A stretch of DNA of 64,000 bases from Puccinia triticina (lineage: Eukaryota > Basidiomycota > Pucciniomycetes > Pucciniales > Pucciniaceae), in NCBI RefSeq assembly GCF_026914185.1, contig NC_070568.1, positions 3,492,001 to 3,556,000 on the forward strand. Reading direction: 5' to 3'. Every line of letters starts with the position of its first letter. Within the stretch, counting starts at the first letter, position 1. Of the stretch, positions 58,043 to 64,000 are shown piece by piece. The notes under the pieces were generated by a model. It was not told the DNA's origin. It did not search any database and saw only the letters and a program-made list of their open reading frames with translations. Both the position numbers and the translations under genes were made by a program.

Positions 58043-61000
58043 CTTTCCTGGCCTTTAAGTCAGTTCAGGAGGATCATGTCTACAAGATTTTGTCACCGTA
58101 ACACCAGATCCCAGCGGCTGCTTTCCCCCTTTGACTTTTCACACAAAGGGAGCACAGCTGCAGCAATTGGCCCCCCACCCAGCCAAATGTACCACCACTA
58201 CCAAGGAGTTTGTTTTGATGGAGCTTATGAGCCAAACAATGTCTGGGCATTCAACCGGGGATTCCAAAGGGAACCCAGGTAAGATCAATACAATGGCTGC
58301 TGTTTGGTGTGTGGGGCATTTGTTTGGGCAGGGCAGAAAGGATGGTGGTTTGTTAAACCAAACACTACTCTGACGGCCGCGGCCAGATGGACTACACTGT
58401 TTGTTGGTTGTCCATTATTTTTCTACAGCATTCAGTCGACCAACACATTTTCCAAACCAATTTAACATGTTTGAGGCCTTTGTCAACCAACAATGCCAGA
58501 CGGCTTGAGGCTGCATCAATCTTACGTCAAAAAAGCTGCATGGTAGGTGCCAAACACCAAAGATGACCCTCTGCCCACAACTATGCGTGGGTGGTCGTGG
58601 TCTTGTCATGAAAACGTACGCGCGTACGTTTTCATGACACACAGCTATTTTTAGGCCGGAGGATCTCACCACCTTGCCAGCATTATTAACCCAGGCGGAA
58701 ATCTTGTTGAGGTAACCGCGGCCGAGATCCTCACCTATTCAACAATTGCCACCAAATCTTGGATGCGACAAACATCTCGAGTTTTTTGCCCAGAAAGGTC
58801 TCTGTTGCCCTGGCTCAAGCTGACACCCAACACCGTTTTCCGTTGCATTTGATACATGATCCGAGTCATGCGACTCCCTCCTGCAGCATGTCAGGTCTAG
58901 CCACATGTCCTGCAACCAAACTGATGTACCAATACCTCAATGATGTTCACTTCCTGGTTTGCAATGTGCATACTGTTCAAAATAGGGCAGCCACGGTCTC
59001 ACAGAAACAGTTCACCATTATTTCCAACTCTTTGTAACCCACCTTGTAGACTTGCCCTCTTTGAGAACAAATGCCGTTGGTAATACGGATCCACCGCATC
59101 CCTAACAGAAAATCCCAACCTCTGGCGTGTTGTCCAGTCAAATTTGTTCCTTCAGATGCCTGTCACAAAGTATGGATGATCAGGAAGAGTATGTGTATTT
59201 TATAATTTTGCTCATTTTGCCCAAGGAACCCCGTCCATGCAATCACTCCACGCAAGCGTAAAATTTGGCAAAAGCTCCTTGCAGATATCTTAATACGTCC
59301 TGTCTTTCACTTAAAACCCTTTCCAACAAGCTTCAATGAAATTAAGGTGTGCTTCTCCACTAATCATCTCCATCAAGATCCAACGTTGCCAACTCCCAAA
59401 GCTGAAGGCAGCGCATTGGACCTGCATACTTCCAGTATGGTCACTCAGCTTGTTCCCCGCCTGATCCTCAGCAGCGACAAAAAAGGTTGAATGTGTTGAC
59501 AGGCCCCTCGCACTACACACACGATAGACGGATCACTAGTCATATCCATACACTCATATGCAAGGGATCCAAAAGAGGCACACCTTCTGCAGCTCGGGAA
59601 ACCTAACAACTGCGTCAACAGCCGCCTCACGGTAGGATGATCACTTTGCCATTTTTAAGCAGCTCATAGCATAATTTGTCTGTCCCATGTCGCTTGGTGA
59701 GTCTCTTTGCACTCTCATGTCAATCAGATTGCAAGCCAAAGCACACATTTTCGGTATTAAGCTTCTTCTCTGCTGATGCAAGGATCTGCCCGCAACATCC
59801 CCTGCAAAGTGTCACACACCTCAGGTCCAGTGTTTTCTCCTTTCCTGATGAGGTTTCGCAGACAAGCTGAACTTGAGTTTCGTAACTTGATTACACCATA
59901 GGTCCATATATCCTTCTCCAATTCAATGTCGCTGAGCGGAAAATCACAGTCCTCCTCACTGAATTCGCATCGACACGCTTGCCCTTATGAACTTGTACTT
60001 CACAGCTCCACTGACATGATCTAGTTTCACATCCCCGGGACTCCCAAAGTCAAGGGGTCTGCCCGGGAGCTTTTTTCAGGATGTTGTAATTGCCTTTTGT
60101 CCCTTCGGGGTTTTCTTGCCATGATGCTTCAGCTCTTTTGCCATTGGCAGCGATCTCATGTGCATGATGTGCATGAGGCCTAGTGCCTACATTTTGAATG
60201 TGGATACTGTGCATGCTATCACATCATGTTTTTCGCTCTCAGATGCTGAGAGGAATACGTAGAGCTAGTTGAGTGTGTCTTCATCTCTCCCACTGGCTGT
60301 TTTACGGTGACCGATCCCTCAAGTCAGCATCCCTATTGGTGAAAAAGTTGATGGATAGAATTTTAGCAGGCTCCCATCCCACAGAAGTGACTAGTTTTTG
60401 CTATTGCCCATGTTGCAATTAATTGTTTTGTGCAACATCATTGTGCTTCACCGGGTTGATCTGAGCTGTCAGCGTGCAAAATTTCCGGGCCCCACGCCAC
60501 TGCCATGATATCATCATCAGAAAAATGTGCCTCAATGGGTGTATACGTTTATTTTTTTTCAACTCGGCTGCAACTCCACTTGCAAGCACCAGCTCAGCAT
60601 GATCGGCGAGCTGAAGCTTGGGCTGGGCGGTGTGACCCAAACCCCATTTGGGCTTTCTCAAACATGTACATAAAAGTTGCCGCCAATTGGCCTTGCACCG
60701 GGTCACCCATCAACAAAGAAAAAACATTCTCTCCGATCACCACAGCTCACTCTGGTCTCTTTCCCTCTTCTCAACTTCACCTCACTCTCCGGTTCCATGA
60801 TAGTCACCGTCTTGGTGTCACACCTTATCTCCCTTGTTTTTTCACCTCCTGTTGGCAGGTATTGATCGCCTGATCAAAAGCCGAACAGCAATCTCCAACT
60901 GGAAAGCAAAGCTTGACCGCTGAGTTTCTTTGCAAGTACCTGTTATCATAACACACACTAGTACTGAGAATGTGAACGGTAAAATCCTTCCTGTCTCTCT

Positions 61001-61151
61001 TGCCTCCATTTGCTGTACGATCGATTCATCGATCACCTGATTTGTTGATTGGCTGATCAATCAGACAAATGCACTTGTGTTTTCCAGAAATAAATTCAAT
61101 ATAGAAAGCATCATTGGTTTCTTTTCTATACTCTCTGCTGTTCAACTCCCA
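58043..61151. other. Mostly unrecognised; contains palindrome copy 3
   Basis: ORFs here are short and overlap on both strands without known motifs. The 36-bp palindrome lies at 58604. Around 60870-61060 several short inverted repeats built on TGATCA occur (GATTGGCTGATCAATC). I see no RNA gene. Confidence 0.35.
58604..58639. repeat. Perfect palindrome, copy 3 (36 bp)
   Basis: It is identical to the cores at 45084-45119 and 52384-52419. The left flank GTCT resembles copy 1, while the right flank CACAG is different. It lies 562 bp upstream of the minus-strand gene that starts at 58042. Confidence 0.97.
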
Positions 61152-61598
61152 ATGAGCCATCAGCTGACCCAAGATATTATGTCCTTTGCGGAAGCCAGCA
61201 ATTTAGATTGTTTTGGACTGGCGTCTACGCACCAGCATCGAGAGCGCGATGAACATAGTATGTGTTATTTTACTTCTCAATTAAAGAACGGTGATCAATC
61301 CGAGCAATAATTAGAACATGAATTTCATCGATTCTTTACTCCATCAATCTTTTGTCTCGCCGTTCACTAATGCTTGATTGATGATTGGGTGATCATCAAT
61401 CCATGAAGACCCTTCACGCTGCATTACCCAATTTCCGAATCAGTTGTTTGACTGACTGACATCACAACACAACCACCAACACGCGATTCTCTCCTTTGTT
61501 GACCAGAAATCACAGACTTGTCAGCGCCTCCCCGTGATCCCAGCGCCACCAACAGTGGTTCCAATGGCTCCTCCACTGTCAATGGAGAGAATCAGTGA
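61152..61598 (+). CDS. Possible small spliced gene, 65 aa
   Basis: Exon 1 (61152-61257) begins MSHQLTQDIMSFAEASNL. A GTATGT donor at 61258 and TTGACCAG acceptor at 61506 join it in phase to KITDLSAPPRDPSATNSG, ending at TGA 61596-61598. The 249-bp intron contains TGATCA-type inverted repeats. A further upstream exon is possible because the frame is open above the ATG after a TTCCAG. No function is recognised, and both exons are short enough to be chance. Confidence 0.25.
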
Positions 61599-61979
61599 GC
61601 CCTACATTCATTACTCCTCCCTCTTCCTTTCCTGGTCTCATTGCAGGGTCAATGCTTTTGGTCTGGGGGGCCTGGTCTTAATAGTTGATTTGGTTTCTCC
61701 CCCCTGGTTGTCTTTCTGCCCTGTCTATTGGAGAAAGTGGTTTCTGTTGGCCTGTGCATCTCTTCAGGCCTGGCTGATGTTCGAAAGGCAGACAGATTTC
61801 AGTCCGTTTGTAATGCAAATTGAGTGCTGCTGAACTCAGCATCTACTTGGACCCCCTCTTCTGAAATTGAGTTTGATCTCTGCTGTTCCCAATATCATCA
61901 AATCAAACTAACATTCAGTTTCTGCACTCCCTGCCCATTATTTTCCCTGATGTCAAGCCACCTTACCGGTCTGTAACGC

Positions 61980-63792
61980 CTTATCTGCTGGATAGCCTCT
62001 TACCTGAAGAAGTGCCCGGCATACCGAATTGGGATCATGGAATCCTTTTTGGCGGGCCGTCAAACTAGGATAGATAATTGTATTTCCCCCCAGTTTGATG
62101 CGGCTATAGGGGTTCCCCAGGGCTCCCCTCTCTCAATGATACTGTACACTATGTGCCACAACAAATTATTCGCCAAACCGTTCTCGATTGGTGAGAAGGT
62201 GACAATAGGTTGCATCAATGATGTTGTACACCTTGTGGCTGCCAGGTCCCCAAGTTCCATTTCCGGAATTGACTTTGGAGGCAGCCCTCCCGCTGAAGTG
62301 GGGTTCAAGGTATGGGGCTATGTATCTTTGAGAAGAAGAAAGTCCAATTCATCTGGTGCTCTAGAAAGGTCCTTCCGGATACCACCTTTGTATTAGGCAA
62401 GCAAAGCCTCAAGAAAGCCTGGACGGCTATGTGGCTAGGGATTCTGTGAAACCCCAAAGTTAAACTAATCTGTCAACTTTGAAATGGTTTCAGAATGAAT
62501 CACAAAAACGTTCACCGAGTCTGGAGCGCCATGAAAAACACATGAGGATTTAGCGGCAAGGATCACTTTAAGTGATGGCCGCCCTTGTCGGTCCTCTTAT
62601 CACCTGTGGGGCACCTGTTTGGGCTTCCAGCTAAATCATAGCAAAGTCAGAACTGTTGTCGAGAAAGTTGAGGACTGCTTGGCAACCTGCACCTCAGGCG
62701 CATTCAAGTTGACTTAAATTGTTTGGCACCAAGCAAATTTGGCTGTCCGCCCGACCACGAAATGCATCTTGAAAGCCAGGCTCGCAGCCTAAGCTGTATT
62801 GCCAGAACGCATGCAATCAGATCGGGCAACTCCAGGGTGCAGGATATCCCATGTGGCAGAGGGACAAGGGAAGCAAACTGGATTGCACCCCATTCCCCTC
62901 CGACCATGGAGCTGTTCCTCATTAACAATAAGGGGGGGCACTGTCCAGGGGATGTTCATTTGATATAGCCCATCATGTGAGACTGACAAGAGGCAACTCT
63001 CTCATATGAACATGTCAGCAACAAAAGAGCAAGCGAAGCTGGCAGTAGAATCATGCTGCGACGCCTTACCCCTCAGTGTCACTCCCAGGCAATATTCACG
63101 GATGGATCATACAAGGAGTGGCGAGGACGTGCGGCGGCTGCGGTCCGCCTGATTGTGACCTCGGTTATTGTGCGCGCCTGGGATTGGGAACCTCAACCCT
63201 CAAATCAATTACCAAAAGTCAGCCAGTAGGCTTGTTACTGGCATTAGAGCCAATCAAAATGGTTCTGCCTCCCCTGTTGTCAGCAACTTGGAGCAAGGCA
63301 TATTCAACCAAAACAGAGGTGTTGTGGAGCGGATGCATCCTCCAGGGGCGACCAAACCCGGCCACAATGTCTGCTCAAAATGGTGGACGTCTGGCAACAG
63401 CTGCTTGCTGATGCACAGATTACTTGTGGTTGGTGCCCACCACATTCTGGAGTCAGGGGAAACGAGCTGGCCAACAGGATCGCGGATGAAGCAACCAAGC
63501 GGAGAAAACATCCCAACAAGGACAGCTGGACAAAGATTTATGATCAACTGACTCACCCGATTGAATCTGCTGAAAATCCCATGCCCAACAAATTTCAATT
63601 CTCCTGGGTCCCTATCCTTCAGTCCTCTGTCATCACCCAGATTCTATCAGGCCATTCCCCCGAACCATCAACTTCGCAAACGGAAACGTTGCCTGGATCC
63701 CTCCTGCACTTTCTGTTGGCCCAGAGAAACTACAATCCACTGTACAGACCTCTTCCCCCAGCTGAAAAAGGCAACGCCAACACCTCACATTA
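61980..63792 (+). pseudogene. Decayed LINE: RT fragment and RNase H
   Basis: The RT part (about 61980-62396) reads FLAGRQTRIDN, IGVPQGSPLSMILYTMCHN and GCINDVVHLVAA, equivalent to the palm and the usual YIDDV. The catalytic pair is IND instead of an Asp-Asp, so the enzyme would be dead. After a decayed stretch, RNase H begins IFTDGSYKEWRGRAAAA (about 63092). It continues in another frame as ITCGWCPPHSGVRGNELANR (about 63418). LINEs of the I/Tad1 type carry such an RNase H. This copy is unlike the A1/A2 family, which has a CCHC finger and no RNase H. Many stops and shifts are present. Confidence 0.7.
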
Positions 63793-64000
63793 ATTCAGAA
63801 ACAACAAAATAAGTGTGTCCACGCACAAGCCCCACTTACATCCCCGGAACCACAAAGCTCACCCGCTCCATCTACATCATTACCTCAAAACAATTTCTCC
63901 ATGTGTGCAAATTTAGTCTCCCCCTTTGTTGTCATCTTATTTCCTGAGCATTTCTTCTCACTCTCGTCATTTGCTCCTTGTTGCCTTGCTGCTTTCCTTT

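Noticed and set aside
45081..58639. CHENVRAYVFMT as a conserved protein motif
   Set aside because: It is just the translation of the palindrome and appears in unrelated short frames on both strands at all three copies.
50000..64000. Right CACTG end for the transposase element
   Set aside because: I looked for TTGCAGTG-type ends downstream of the gene and found none, so no element boundaries are claimed.

Overview
This window is eukaryotic nuclear DNA. The short GT-AG introns, the Ty3-type and LINE-type retroelements, a CACTA-type transposase and the gene style fit a repeat-rich basidiomycete. A rust fungus (Pucciniales) is my best inference, but no marker gene fixes the species. I see no rRNA, tRNA, CRISPR or prokaryote-style operon.

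Region 1 (1-30.1 kb) is dominated by two copies, A1 and A2, of one LINE-type retrotransposon family. Each has an ORF1 with a zinc knuckle and an ORF2 with endonuclease, RT region and a C-terminal CCHC finger. A1 (about 4.96-17.15 kb) is split inside ORF2 by a 5,015-bp Ty3-type LTR retrotransposon (8608-13622; 392-bp LTRs; 5-bp duplication CTTGC). That element is itself interrupted between RNase H and integrase by about 823 bp of foreign DNA, so the insertions are three deep. A2 (about 17.3-30.1 kb) lacks its RT core and carries a probable solo LTR between ORF1 and ORF2. Both copies end in poly(A), followed by the same short sequence, as if elements lie head to tail. A 909-bp CACTG-ended non-autonomous DNA transposon sits at 236-1144.

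Region 2 (30.1-41.3 kb) has G-poor leader-like DNA, a second CACTG-ended MITE (32697-32943), an RRM-domain gene or pseudogene on the minus strand, an unrecognised 184-aa ORF, and a tandem satellite of about 20 monomers of 173 bp (36848-40533). The satellite ends in one inverted monomer and is interrupted by a 203-bp foldback MITE.

Region 3 (41.3-58.1 kb) holds apparently intact spliced genes: a SNF2-family ATPase (5 exons), a convergent gene overlapping it by 8 bp, a CACTA/Plavaka-like transposase (3 exons), a 521-aa gene (3 exons), a 751-aa gene (5 exons) and a minus-strand gene with 4 exons. Three copies of one perfect 36-bp palindrome lie between them at 45.1, 52.4 and 58.6 kb. Each copy is upstream of a gene that reads away from it. 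This block is the most interesting part: either a cluster of rust-specific genes around a transposase, or the cargo of a large CACTA-like element.

Region 4 (58.1-64 kb) is mostly unrecognised, with a decayed LINE (RT with a lost catalytic Asp, plus RNase H) at its right end. Exon boundaries were deduced by eye from splice sites and reading phase and have no transcript support.
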